A program made the translations under genes and the position numbers. Of a stretch of DNA of 64,000 bases, positions 22,345 to 33,199 are shown in pieces (positions within the stretch are counted from its first letter, which is position 1; every line of letters begins with the position of its first letter). The notes beneath the pieces are model-generated. The model was given only the letters and a program-made list of their open reading frames with translations, was not told where the DNA came from and ran no database searches. Origin of the DNA: Bettongia penicillata ogilbyi. Its lineage: Eukaryota > Chordata > Mammalia > Diprotodontia > Potoroidae. Where the stretch lies: assembly GCA_023548195.1 (NCBI GenBank), contig JAJHZJ010000700.1, positions 62,001-126,000 of the forward strand. Direction: 5' to 3'.

Positions 22345-25300
22345 CCACAAGGGAGATTTAGGATGACTCTGGACCCCTCCCAAAGACTATGGTTGGGAAC
22401 AATAAAGCAAGAAAGACAATAAGTAAGACTCCTTCCTTGGGATGTGAAACCTTAGTCCTAATCCCCAACTGATGGTATAACTTACATCTAGTCCTTTTCT
22501 TTCTCTTAATAGCCTCACTTTCCCTCTCCAGAAACTATAACTTTGGGAAGAGGTTTTAAAGTCTCTAGAGACCCTTCAGCCTCTGGAGCCCTAAGGACAA
22601 AAATACAACCAACTTGGGGCCATTAGCTTATGAGTCCAAGTTCAAGTTGCAATCCCCAGTGTTCTATCAACAATAAATCAGACAATAAACAGGTATTTAT
22701 AAAGAGCCTCAGGGACTATCTTGCTGGCTTCCCCTGACATTTGAACCTATCAGAGATGAAACAGTCACCACCTGGACAAATACATCTCAGGATTCTTATT
22801 CACCTAAGATCAGGAAAGAGTAAACACAAAAGAAATAGAAGTAACTGTGTTTGCAGCTTGTGGCTGGGGTTGGGGGGCGGTGTGTGATGTAGAGGTCTCA
22901 ATTTCTGCAATTGCTTTCTACTGAGAGTGGACGTAGAACTGTCCCTGCCTCACAGGGTCCCGACATTGGAGAAGTCTGTAACTAGTGTGATGCCAGATCC
23001 AGAAGGTGATGGGTCATGCATAGTGGGTCATGTAAAGCCAGAATGGTCATCTTTAAAGTGGAAGACATTAAACCTGGAGGAGACAAATCTGGCAAGGAGA
23101 TTAAGCAAACAAAAGCCAAAAAATGACCAGAAGGAGTTAAACATGGTAGTTGCATTATTTTTCTGTCTTCTGAAAATACTTCCCCACACTTTCTCAACAT
23201 ACTTACTCTGAGATTGGTACAAAGGTACCCAGAGCAACTATCTGGGGATTGGAGGGGTTTTGATGACTCCCACTTGTCCCCAACCTTATCTCCTTTCTAT
23301 ATTTTCAATCAAACCTTTATTTATCTTTCCAAATCTCTTGAACCCATTATTTAGACTGCTTCACTTTCCTTTATATTTCTAGTATAAAAAGATAGCACAC
23401 AAGTTATTAATTTTCCCTAGCATAGCTGTATTGTCTTAAACAAAAGAGATTTCTAACTTGAATCTCACAACTAAATAGATTTTCTTCGATGTTTCACAGG
23501 CTTGTTTTATCTTTTTCTGGATAATATTCATTCTGGAAGAAAAAGTTTTAGAAATTAAGTTGTCAACAAGTTCAAACACTAATTTTAACTTTTGCTTAGG
23601 CCATGGAATGACCACAAATTCAGTTTAAAACAGCAAGATCTTTTCTGCTTTATAGGTCATTACATATTGATTTAGCCATACATTATCTTGAAAATGAAAA
23701 TTTAGTAGACTTTACCCCCCTTTTCTTTGAAAAACATTTCATCTAAAAATATTTCTTTTTCCTTTAAAACAGTTGAAAATTTATCCTGATGTTGAGAGTC
23801 ACTAAACTTTTATACAGAAAATTGGTTGAAGACTTTTAAAATGATAGTTCTCTTTTCACTTCAAAGCAAAAATAAATCTTTTAAAATTAAAATTCATTAA
23901 AACTTAGTTGGTATAAAAATATCCTTAAGTAACATGAATTCTCAAAGTATTAGAACAAACCAAGTTCTTAATTATTACAGAATCCCTAGGTATTACAAAA
24001 TACTTTAGTCAAAAATGTGCAATGTAACCTCACATTGGTAACAGTAAGAGACTGATTACAGGAAAACACTAATGCTTTTAAAATCTTTTTAAACAATGAG
24101 GGCATCTTAAGGTAAGTCTTAAGTAGTTTACACAAATTTATGAACATGTTCTAATTTCAGATAAAAATAATATTAGTTTTTCCAGTAAGATTAGACAAAA
24201 GGGCTCACATATTTTGCTGGTCACTTGCTATTAATCATAGAAATTTGCTGTAGAAGAAAAAAGTAGGGACATATGATATAGCAAGTATGACAGGATAAAA
24301 CATCTTTGACTCTGTTTGAATTCAGATAGAAGTGAAATTTTCCAATCATGCAGTATCTATATTATATCCAGACTCAAGAATCATCAAGTGGGAAACATTC
24401 CTTTTTTTTTTTTACTCTAAAGACACAACGGGGAAACTGAGCAGGAGGATCCCATCCTAGATTGAGTCCAGAACTGTCTTCTCAGTCTTTCCTTTCCAGG
24501 TACAAACTTCACCTGTTAACAGTGCAGGATCACATTCCCTCTGAATAACTTGTGGTAATTCTCTCAGATACTGATTTAATGCAAGCAACTATACCCAAAT
24601 TCAAACTTAAGCAAAAATATTTATGATCCCAGGTGTTTTTACCTTAAATAGCAAATTTCACTAATCACACTTAAAGTCAAATACAGTTATTTATATTCCC
24701 ATAGAGTTGCAATAAGTAATAAAGATTTACCAGGACTCACATACACAATGGATTCCATTTAACATTTTTCCTTCTCAAATTTAAAACTTGTCCTGATAGA
24801 AAAGTCAATTGTTAAAAATCCTTTCTATCTAATACAACTTTTAAGCAAGTCTCATTCATTTTTTATGAATTATATAAGCCAAAGAAATTTCTTTCTTAGG
24901 ACTGATGACCTTTTCCACATGAAAGGGGCCTTGGCAGTTTTACAAAATAAAAGGAATTGGTATGAATCCCATGTCTGCCAACCCCAAACATACAGGAGGA
25001 CTGTTCTGAATGGGCAGAACCAGTCCAAATGAAATTTTTACTCAATTTCTTTCTTTCCACACACAATGAGCTATTGACAATGTTAGGTTTTAGCATTAAA
25101 GCAATAACTCCAAAAATTTAGTTAACAATCTTACTTACAACTTTTATAAATGATAGCCAAATTGTTTTAGTTGTAACTTCTTTAATAGGCAAAGGTGAAT
25201 ATACCTGATTTTCTAAATGGCAAAACATTTTAAGATAAGGTTAGGAGGACTGATAAAATTTTAAATAACATAACTGGCTTTACACAATTTTTCCAGCATC

Positions 25301-26250
25301 TTTCAGTTTCAACAAAATTCAGATTACAAATTGCTTTCTCTGACATCATTTCGGGATTACAGAGTAAAATAAAAATCTTAGTGGTTCTAACTTTTACTCA
25401 AGAAAATTTCACTTCTGTGTCCACTCCTTAAAAACGTTTTTGGAAGAAAAAGTTGTGAAACTGCAAGTAGAAGAGAGGGAGACTCTGGAACAAAGTCCAA
25501 TGGTGCCTAGTCCCCTCCTTTCCACTTGAGAGTTCAAAGCTTTATTTCTGAGGTGTCTTTTTCATTTTCAGATTTATCAATTTTCCCAATTTGCCTTAGT
25601 TTCAAGTAATAAAACAAATTCTGACATGTCTTAAACATCCAGTTAGGAGTGACATGTTTCACTTAAAATATGACCAGAATAACTACCTTTTAGTTGTTTC
25701 CTGTTATACAAAAACTTTTCTCTTTTAGGAGAGGCATGAGATAATTAAAATGCTAGTCAATCTGCCTTTCTGATACGAGGGAAAAAATTTCACTGATTTC
25801 TCTTTGCTTTTCTCTCCACCTTCACAACCTGGCCAGGGTTAGAAGGTAGAAAGAGAGAGAGAATTTTACCAACAACATTCCAATAATTTCCAAAACTTTT
25901 ATGCTTTCCTAAAACTTCATACCCATGTTGTTCTCCTACTGGGCTGTGATTGAAGCTCCTTTAAAACTTCACATATTATTTCCTTCTATTTCTTATGTAA
26001 AACTGCATTTAGCAGTCATATAAACTAAATAATATAAGATTATTTTCTCTCTTTCTCTCTACCATTCTCCTCCATGATGCTGCAGCCATCAGAGAGAAGG
26101 AAGGAGTGGAGGGAAAGAGATAACATTCCAAATTCCAACTACAATGGAGCCGGCCATAATAACTCGCAAACACACGCACACAGAACATGTAAAGACAGAA
26201 CACATATACAGACAATACAAAAAAAAGAATACAAAAACTGAAAGAAAAAA
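22345..26250. other. AT-rich region, no gene recognised; possibly more ERV remnant
   Basis: Long A/T-rich DNA (densest at about 23.4-25.4 kb). I found no exon and no clear repeat. Because class II gag lies on the minus strand immediately to the right, part of this may be decayed retroviral interior, but I could not recognise protease, RT, integrase or env. Confidence 0.35.
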
Positions 26251-26259
26251 ATTGTCAGA

Positions 26260-27060
26260 AATTCCCTGCACAAATTATAACTTTGGCTTACTTTCTATCA
26301 ATGTATTCCAAACATCTTTCATACAATTCAGATTTCCAACTAAGCAATCTCATCCTTCAAGAGTGGTTTAGCTATATTGCACCAATCAGTGGGGTATAGG
26401 GCTCTCTGAGAAATGCTGTGTACAAGAGACTGAATGTAAAGACTGTCTGGTCCATAAATGATTAATTTCTTTGAGAATTTAAAATCCTAAGGGATATGTT
26501 CTCTTATAGCCACTCCTGGCTTATAGGGATGTGGGGTTTCTATTAATACCAATGTTAGCCTCATTTCCAGAAGTATTCCTTCTCCTCTTTCTGTGGCTTG
26601 CCAAAGGACTTTTTGTACAATCCCTTCAGGCTCTTGGATTTTTCATAGACTTGTGATCTAGACTTGTATAATGGAGCGGCAATGGGAGGAGGAGACTCTA
26701 TTTTAAATTTTTGTGTGACACACTCCATCAGGTCTTCCTTCTGTTTTGGACTAGAGGCTGCATCTACCTTTATTGTATTTGTGGCTAACAGTACTAGTTT
26801 GGGTTTCTGAAGACATAATTTCACCGAGCTTAAAGCAAAAGTGACCATGGCAAAGAAGTGGCCCCTTTGGCTCATAGGGTCCTCCTCTGGTCTTTCTCTA
26901 TGAAATTCTGAAAGTTGCTCCCCTACCACCTTCCATGATGCTGTGTCACAAGAAGGATTATCAACTAACCATGGTGAGGCTTTTCTTTTGTGAAGTGGCT
27001 AGGTGTTGGCCCACAATAAGTTGTGTTAAAACTACCCCTACACAACTTACCCTAGCAGTT
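26260..27060 (-). pseudogene. Endogenous retrovirus class II gag remnant (matrix to capsid)
   Basis: Minus-strand fragments read, in gag order, a matrix-like segment (SPWLVDN...ASWKVVGEQL) in the 26930-27000 region continuing into an open stretch at 26561-26929. A proline-rich linker (PPPIAAPLY) follows, then a capsid-like segment (FKILKEI, TTLEG, WKSELYE) near 26480-26300. Stops and frameshifts separate the pieces, so no functional protein is possible. The order and the WxxVGxxL and WKSE-type motifs match betaretrovirus-like Gag. No flanking LTR or primer-binding site was found. The coding pieces are described only and not reconstructed. Confidence 0.55.
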
Positions 27061-27334
27061 TTGTTCTAAAAAACAGGTTTGCCTCAGATGCTTCCCACTG
27101 CCTTTGGTGGTCCTGAAAAAGAAACTATGGGTGTTGGCCTTTCCTGCTGTTGCTCGATCCAGGTGTGGGCTTCCCTGAGCTGTCTGTTCCTCTTACTCAA
27201 GAGCTTTCTCCGGAGAAGGGGAGACAGAGAGAGGAGAGAAGAGAGGAAGAGACAGAGGGAGAGAGCGCACAGTATACTGCTTACCTTCCATGTTCTCGAT
27301 ATATGTCTGGTTTATATCTAGATATTTTATATCT

Positions 27335-27392
27335 TGTTTCATCCACTAGAATATGGACAGGCACTGCTTTTGTTTTGTGTGTGTGTGTGTGT

Positions 27393-27433
<41 letters not shown>

Positions 27434-27485
27434 CTTAGCACAATACCTGCACATAGTAAGTGCTTATTAAATGCTTGTTTCCTGA
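27335..27485 (+). mobile_element. L2 LINE 3' end with (GT)n expansion
   Basis: Ends 'agcttagcacaatacctgca' and 'catagtaagtgcttattaaa', as L2 3' termini do. A (GT)n run at 27376-27428, broken once by TACG, replaces the usual T-rich segment. Confidence 0.6.
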
Positions 27486-27633
27486 CTGGTGGGCTATATA
27501 AAATCAGGTAGCTTTTCACAACTGTTCACAATTATGAACAGTTTCAAACAAAATAACTGATAAACAGGAAAAGCAGAAATAGATTTAACAGAGGCCAACA
27601 CTTTGAACAGGAAAAACAAGGAAATGGGAAGGA

Positions 27634-27935
27634 AGGGATTGAGCATTTATGTCATACCTACTATGTGTCAGGCCCTATGCTAACCATGTCTGATAATATT
27701 ATCTCATTTGAACCTCATGACAACCCTGGAAGGTAGGTACTGTTATTATCCTCATCATGCATTTGAGAAAACAGATATTTTAGATAAATAGATCTATTTA
27801 ATTTATCTGTAGATAAACAGAATTTAAGTGTCTTGCCCAGGGTCACACATGTTAGTACATGTCTGAGCCTGGACTTGAACTCAGGTCTTCCTGACTCCAG
27901 GACCAATGCTCTCTCCGTTGTGCCTCTGGTGGCAA
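27634..27935 (+). mobile_element. MIR/THER-type CORE-SINE
   Basis: 'ctactatgtgtcaggcccta', 'attatctcatttgaacctca', 'cttgcccagggtcacacatg' and 'gaactcaggtcttcctgact' occur in order. A small AT-rich insertion lies at about 27775-27820. Confidence 0.7.
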
Positions 27936-27984
27936 GTAACTTCATAGCTTGTAGGAGAAACAATAAAAACCAATTGTTCCAATT

Positions 27985-28110
27985 ATTTAAGCCTATTATG
28001 CGCAGGATACTGTACTAAGTGCTAAAGATACAAAAAGTGAAAACAAATAAAAAGGTAAAAACAGTTCCTACCCTTAAGGAGCTTACATCATAATTAGGGA
28101 GAAATGAATA
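27985..28110 (+). mobile_element. Marsupial SINE fragment
   Basis: 'ggatactgtactaagtgcta', 'agatacaaaaagtg' and 'cttaaggagcttacatca' follow the 3' half of a common marsupial SINE. A second small piece is at 28325-28385. Confidence 0.5.
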
Positions 28111-28714
28111 AAGGAAAATGATCTTTTTATAACTATGATGACAGGAACAATTCTGTACAAAGCAAGTAATAGAGAATACAAAAATAAATGGGAACTTTCA
28201 TTTATATAAAATTGGAAAACTTTTGCACAAACAAAATCAAAATATCTAGGATAATAAGAGAAATTTATCAACTGGGGAAAAAAATCTTTGTATCAAATGT
28301 TTCTGGTAAAGGTCTAATATACTATATGTGTATATGAAAGAATCATTTATTAAGTGCTTGTTATGTGCTAAGCACAATGCTTCCTTTGTTGTTCATTCTG
28401 TACAGTAACTTTTTAATAGTTTGATATGGAATTAGATTTGTAAATTAATGCATGTAGTACCATCGTTTTTACACTAGCAAGACCTAGCTATGAACAATGA
28501 ATCTCCCTTCTCTTACAGTAATATCAATTAATAATGCTTTCTTAACATGTTTAATGTTAAATGTTCTTAACATTTCTTAATATTATTTTCTCCCCAATTC
28601 ATTCATCTATTTATTTATTATTAATTATCAATTGGCTAAACATGTTGGAGTACATGGATGTAATAGAACATTATTGTGCTATATAAATATTAATGATTGT
28701 TACTGAACATCCAG

Positions 28715-29245
28715 TTTGAGATGTCTGAAAGGTAGTTGCAGATGTGAGTTTGGATGTCTGCTGAGAGGTTAGAAATGGATAGACTTCAGAATCATGACAA
28801 TTATGTTCGTGGGAGCTGAAAACATCACCATGTGAGTTAGTTTAGAGGGAGAAGAGAAAAGGGGCCAAGACAGAGCCCATGGTTAGAAGGGGCAATCTGG
28901 ATAAGGTTCAGGCAAAAGAGATAGCGGACAGGTCAGGAAGTAGGAGGAGATTCTGAAGACAGACATCTTGAAAAGAAAGAGAGTATCAAGGAGGAGAGAG
29001 TGACTGACAGTATCAAAGATGAAAGAGAAGTTAAGAAAAATGAATAAGAAAAGTCCATTGGATTTGGCAACTAGTCATTTTGGAGAGAGCAGTTCTGGTG
29101 GAATGATGAGGTTGGAAGACATTTTAGAGAGTTGAAAGAAGAGTGAGAGGAGAATGACTAGCTTCTCGTTGGAGAAGGTCTTCTCAAGGGCAGGAGATAT
29201 AGGAAGATAGTTAAGTTCGGTTTTTCTGAGGAAGAGGAAGACTTA
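28715..29245 (-). pseudogene. L2 LINE RT fragment, antisense
   Basis: Reads, on the minus strand, like the L2 RT region just after the YADD box, and aligns by eye to 33800-34110 (gagatgtctgaaaggtagtt / ggcagttggagatgtgagac; gtatcaaggaggagagag). Stops are frequent. Confidence 0.55.
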
Positions 29246-29439
29246 TGACTTATATGAAATGACCTATAAAGGTAGTACAGAAGGAGCCTGCAGACAGGGA
29301 TAGATACCTTTGATCACCAAAGTCAAAGATCTATTTGGATCACATTCAAGAATGGGCTATAAATTTGTCTAATTTTTCTTTTTTTGGACAAAGTGCTTTA
29401 CAGTTTCCCCAGCAGTTCTTGTAACATAGGGAGTTTTCC

Positions 29440-29640
29440 CTTTAGACCAGGGATGCTTAACCTTTTTTTTTTTTTTAAATGATATGGACTCTTACCAGTA
29501 TGGTGAAGCCTATGAAGCCCTTTTTGGAGTAATGATTTTAATAAAATGCTACATTTCATTTAGAAATTAATGAAAATAAAAATGTAGATTTTCTCCTTCG
29601 CCCTCCTCCCCCATAGACCCCATAAGAATTCCTGTTGTTA
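29440..29640 (+). repeat. Unclassified interspersed repeat
   Basis: Opens 'gggatgcttaacctttttt', then 'atggtgaagcctatgaagcc' and an A/T-rich tail, a pattern common in marsupial DNA. Class not assigned. Confidence 0.4.
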
Positions 29641-30059
29641 AAGTTTATTGGTCATTATTCTATGAGATTTAAGAATTCTCCTCTTGAGGGAACAGACGGT
29701 CAGATTTTGTATTTGCATGGCCAGAGTTCATCACAGAAGCACTTAATAAATGCTTGTAAGCTAATGACGATCTTTCTCATTCTTGCTTTCGTCTAGCCTA
29801 CTTCTCGACTTAATTAATGGTCCCACGGAACTTGATGGTAATTGATCTCCAATGTCATTTGAAGTCTGAAAGTGTCACTTCCCTTTCATTTCTCTCTACA
29901 CATATATTTACGTACATATGGATGCATATGTATATATATCTATATCTACCTATATATCAATATACAAACATGGATCTCCGTATCTATCTACCCTTTGAGA
30001 TTCCGTATCCTGAGGTTCTCCAATAATTTTATTTTTTTCCCACTGCTATAAAATAACCC

Positions 30060-30540
30060 CTCAGAGGCCCCCCGGAATGGCACACGTCCAGCTCAGCTTC
30101 GGAATGGTGCCGAGCCTCAGTTTCCCCATTTATAATGGGGGGTGGGCGAGATGACGTCTATGATCTCCAAGCTCCTTCCGGTTCCGCATTCCATAACTCT
30201 GACATCCCTTCCCTGCCAGGGCTGCTCTCCAGGTGTCTACGCGCCACCCGCCTTGCGGTCAGGTACGTTAGCCCGAGACAGGTGAACCTGTCGGGCCCAC
30301 ATGGCCCAGAAGCGGCCGCGCCTGCGCACTGGTCCAGCTCCCCGCTCTCAGTCCCTTGCCAGCCCAGGGCCACGGCTCGCAGAGCTGGGCACTCGGTGCC
30401 CTGCGGTGCCTCCTCCCATGGTACAGATCGGGTACCCCGACCCTGCCCTGAGACTTCCCTGGCCTCAGTTTCCTCCTCTGTGGAGTGGGGCTCTCGACAT
30501 CTGCAGTACCCCCTCCTGGGTGGGAGCGCAGTGATAGGTA
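30060..30540. promoter_or_regulatory. CpG-rich segment, candidate promoter
   Basis: About 28 CpGs by eye in under 500 bp, against a CpG-poor background. It contains GCGCCTGCGC (30318-30327), a match to the NRF1 consensus, and a strong splice donor CAG|gtacgt on the + strand after 30262. A MIR-like fragment (cctcagtttccccatttata) occupies about 30105-30215. No known first exon is recognised. It may start a gene in either direction. Confidence 0.5.
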
Positions 30541-32519
30541 GATAGATGCAGGTGACAGCATGGGCTTCATGGAGGGCACTGGGGGACTCTGAGAGTCATG
30601 GACAGGGCCAAGAAAGCAGCACCAACAGCCCTGGGCGTGGGCAGGTGTAGACTGAGGCTTGAGCACAGGCCTAAGAGTAGCCTACACTACCTGCTGGTGC
30701 CTGTGTGACTGGCAACCCGTGGTAGGGGGACCCTTTTTCCCAGTCTAGGTCAGACTAGGGAGCTTGCCTGCTGGGAAGTTGTGGGTCGAGGTCAGATGCC
30801 TTGCTGAATCCCTTGGCCACAGAGAAGGTGGCATCTGAAAGGAGTAGGAGTTGGCACTTACCAGGCACCTGCTACCTGCCCAAGCCCTGCCTATGGGCTA
30901 GAAAGACCCAGCCAAAGATGAAGCAAGTCCCTGCCCTACAGGAGTGTGCCTTTGTGGGGAGGTTCTGTTGTGGACACAAGTGGGCAGAGCCGCTTATAGG
31001 AGGAAGCTGGGTCTGGGGCAGCGGAAGGGAAACAGGCTCATCAGCGAGAGCTCAGAGGGGCTGTAGAGGCTGTTTAGTCCCAGCCCCTCTTGTTAGAGGT
31101 GAGGAGACAGGCCTGAAAATGTGAAGGGACATGTCTGGGTTACTGTGTGCCTTTGGGAGACTCCTCCTCCTGCCTCCTGATCTCTCTAGACAGCTGGAGA
31201 AGGCCCTGGTCTCCAAGGTCTTCATTGGAGGCTGGAGTGGGAGTGGGGGTGGCCAGGACAGGCTGTATGGAAGCCACGCCTCCCATGGTGGGGCCCTGAA
31301 GCCCAGGGAGGCTGGCTGACCTTCACTGTCTTGGCTTGCTCATCTAAGGGTCACATGGCAGGCCTCCATACGGAAGAGGCCCCAGAGGAATGAACCAGTA
31401 GCAGTGAGGGGAAGCTTTACTGGCGTTAGGGTGGGGTCAGAATCAGAGCTCAGATGGAAGGGAAACACCCAGAACCTGGGGCCCAACCCTTCCCTGACCT
31501 AGATCCCTCCTCCAATCCTGGCTCATCCAGTCATTGATTTAGAGCTGGAAGGGGCAGAGGGGCCCAGACCCCATCGAGTGGCCATCATCCTCTGGGCAGA
31601 GACCCCCGCTGGGTGGGTCCCACATTAGAGAAACAGAACCATGTGCAGAGATATCTGGGCCGATGCTTCTCAGCTGCATGAGCATGGGGGGCCTTGCCAC
31701 CCATGAGGAACGTGAGGATAATCGTAACCTAGTGCCCACCTCTTCTGGGGTGCAGCATGGTCTGGAAAGTGCTCTGCAAGCCTTCCAGACTGAAAGAACC
31801 CCAGTTAAAACTGGGGTCAGACCTTCATGTGTGTGTGAGAGAGCTGAGGGAAGGAGGGCTGAAGGAAGAGAAAACCCTAGGATTCTGGAGGCCCTAGGTC
31901 TTTGGAAGGGGAACCAACGTGAGGACTGAGAGAGCCATATGAAAGGAAGAGCCAAGAGAAGACCCAGCTGCTGCCAGTGCTGGAAAAATGACAATGAGAT
32001 GGCTGGAGGGTTGAGAGTGAGGGTGTGGGGAGAACCACCATGTGAGGGTCATTGTCAGGTGGGGCAGGAATGCTCCAGCGGGCACATCTAGGCTTTCTGG
32101 GGCAGAGGGCCTTGAGTCCTGCCCACTTCAGGCTACAGGAGGAGAGAAACCAAGGCCCAGAGAGTGGCAGAAGCCTGCATTCCCTGGATTGGACCTCAGG
32201 GGTTCCATGCTCTCCCTTCTGTGCCTTCTCCGAGGTACTTCATCCTTCCCCTGGCTTACCAGACTCCTCATTCCCATCTTCTTAGCCCTGAGCCATCCCC
32301 AGTGAGGGCTTTAGGCCCTTTCCTGGCCAAACCTTCCTTTTCCTGGATCCCCTTCTTCCTGGATCTCCCCTTCCTGCCTGTCTTCTGCCTGCTTCTTGGC
32401 TCTTCTAGGATTCAGACCTCTGTTCTCTCTTGTAGACAAGGAGCACAACTCTATAGGCCAATGTAGGCAGCCCAGGGAAGGTTGTGAGTGCCCTACCTCC
32501 CTGCTGGTCCTCTCCTCAG
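30541..32519. other. GC-moderate unique DNA between candidate promoter and candidate exon
   Basis: A SINE-like piece lies at about 30845-30950 (cttaccaggcacctgctacc) and another near 31065-31130. Overlapping open frames on both strands lack conserved motifs. No further exon could be supported. Confidence 0.45.
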
Positions 32520-32600
32520 AGGCATCACCCAACAAGGGAAGCAGGTTCCCCGGACATTACTCCTGGCCAGAAGAAGGACTCTGGGGCACTGAAGGCCAAG
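32520..32600 (+). other. Candidate orphan exon (81 nt)
   Basis: Bounded by a pyrimidine-rich acceptor (ggtcctctcctcag) and a consensus donor AAG|gtaggt. The length is a multiple of three, and two of three + frames are open (one would read RHHPTREAGSPDITPGQKKD and on). I do not recognise the peptide. It lies 2.26 kb downstream of the donor at 30262 in the CpG-rich segment, so the two could belong to one transcript. It could equally be a chance pair of splice-like sites. Confidence 0.35.
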
Positions 32601-32879
32601 GTAGGTGATAGGTAGCTCTGCTATTCCTTCCTATCCTGGCCTTGACCAGATTCAGGGGGACACATTCCCATTTACAGGTCCTGTGGTGGGACAGGGTCCA
32701 GAGAGTGACAGAATCTGGAGAGGGATGGGGTCCAGAGAGGGACAGGGTCTGGAGAGGGATGGAGCCCAGAGAGGGACAGGGTCCAGAGCTAGGAGAGGGG
32801 AAGCCTGGGGAGGAGGAGTACTTTCTTAGGGTCACATATGTAGTGTAAAATAGGGCCAGGATTAGAACTTAGAGCTTGG

Positions 32880-33190
32880 CTTCTCGGAATCCAGTCTAGT
32901 CCAGCAAGCGTTAATTAAGTATCTATTGCATGTAAGGCCCAGTGGGCACAAAGACAAATGGAAGAATTGTCTTACATTTATATAATCATCATCATAGCTA
33001 AAATTCAGAAAGTGCCCACTGTGTGCCAGGGGCCATGCTAAGCACTTTACAGTTATCTCACTGATCTTCCCCAACAACTGTGGGAAAGAGGAGCTTTTAT
33101 TATCCCTGTTTGACAGATGAGATTGCTTTCCCAGGTTCACACAGCTAGTTAAGTGAGACCAGATTAGAATACAGGTCTTCCTGATGGGGT
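32880..33190 (+). mobile_element. MIR/CORE-SINE pair
   Basis: A partial unit at about 32900-32960 (taattaagtatctattgcat) is followed by a fuller one: 'ccactgtgtgccaggggcca', 'tgctaagcactttacagtta', 'tgacagatgaga', 'ttcacacagctagttaagtg'. Confidence 0.6.
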
Positions 33191-33199
33191 TGCAGTACC

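Noticed and set aside
26009..26271. Minus-strand Cys/Tyr/Val-rich frames of 60-68 codons
   Set aside because: They arise from an ACAC/AGAACA-rich stretch within the gag-remnant flank and match no retroviral domain I know.
30135..30666. Overlapping 132-136-codon frames on both strands
   Set aside because: CpG-rich DNA is poor in stops. The frames overlap a SINE fragment and have no conserved motif.
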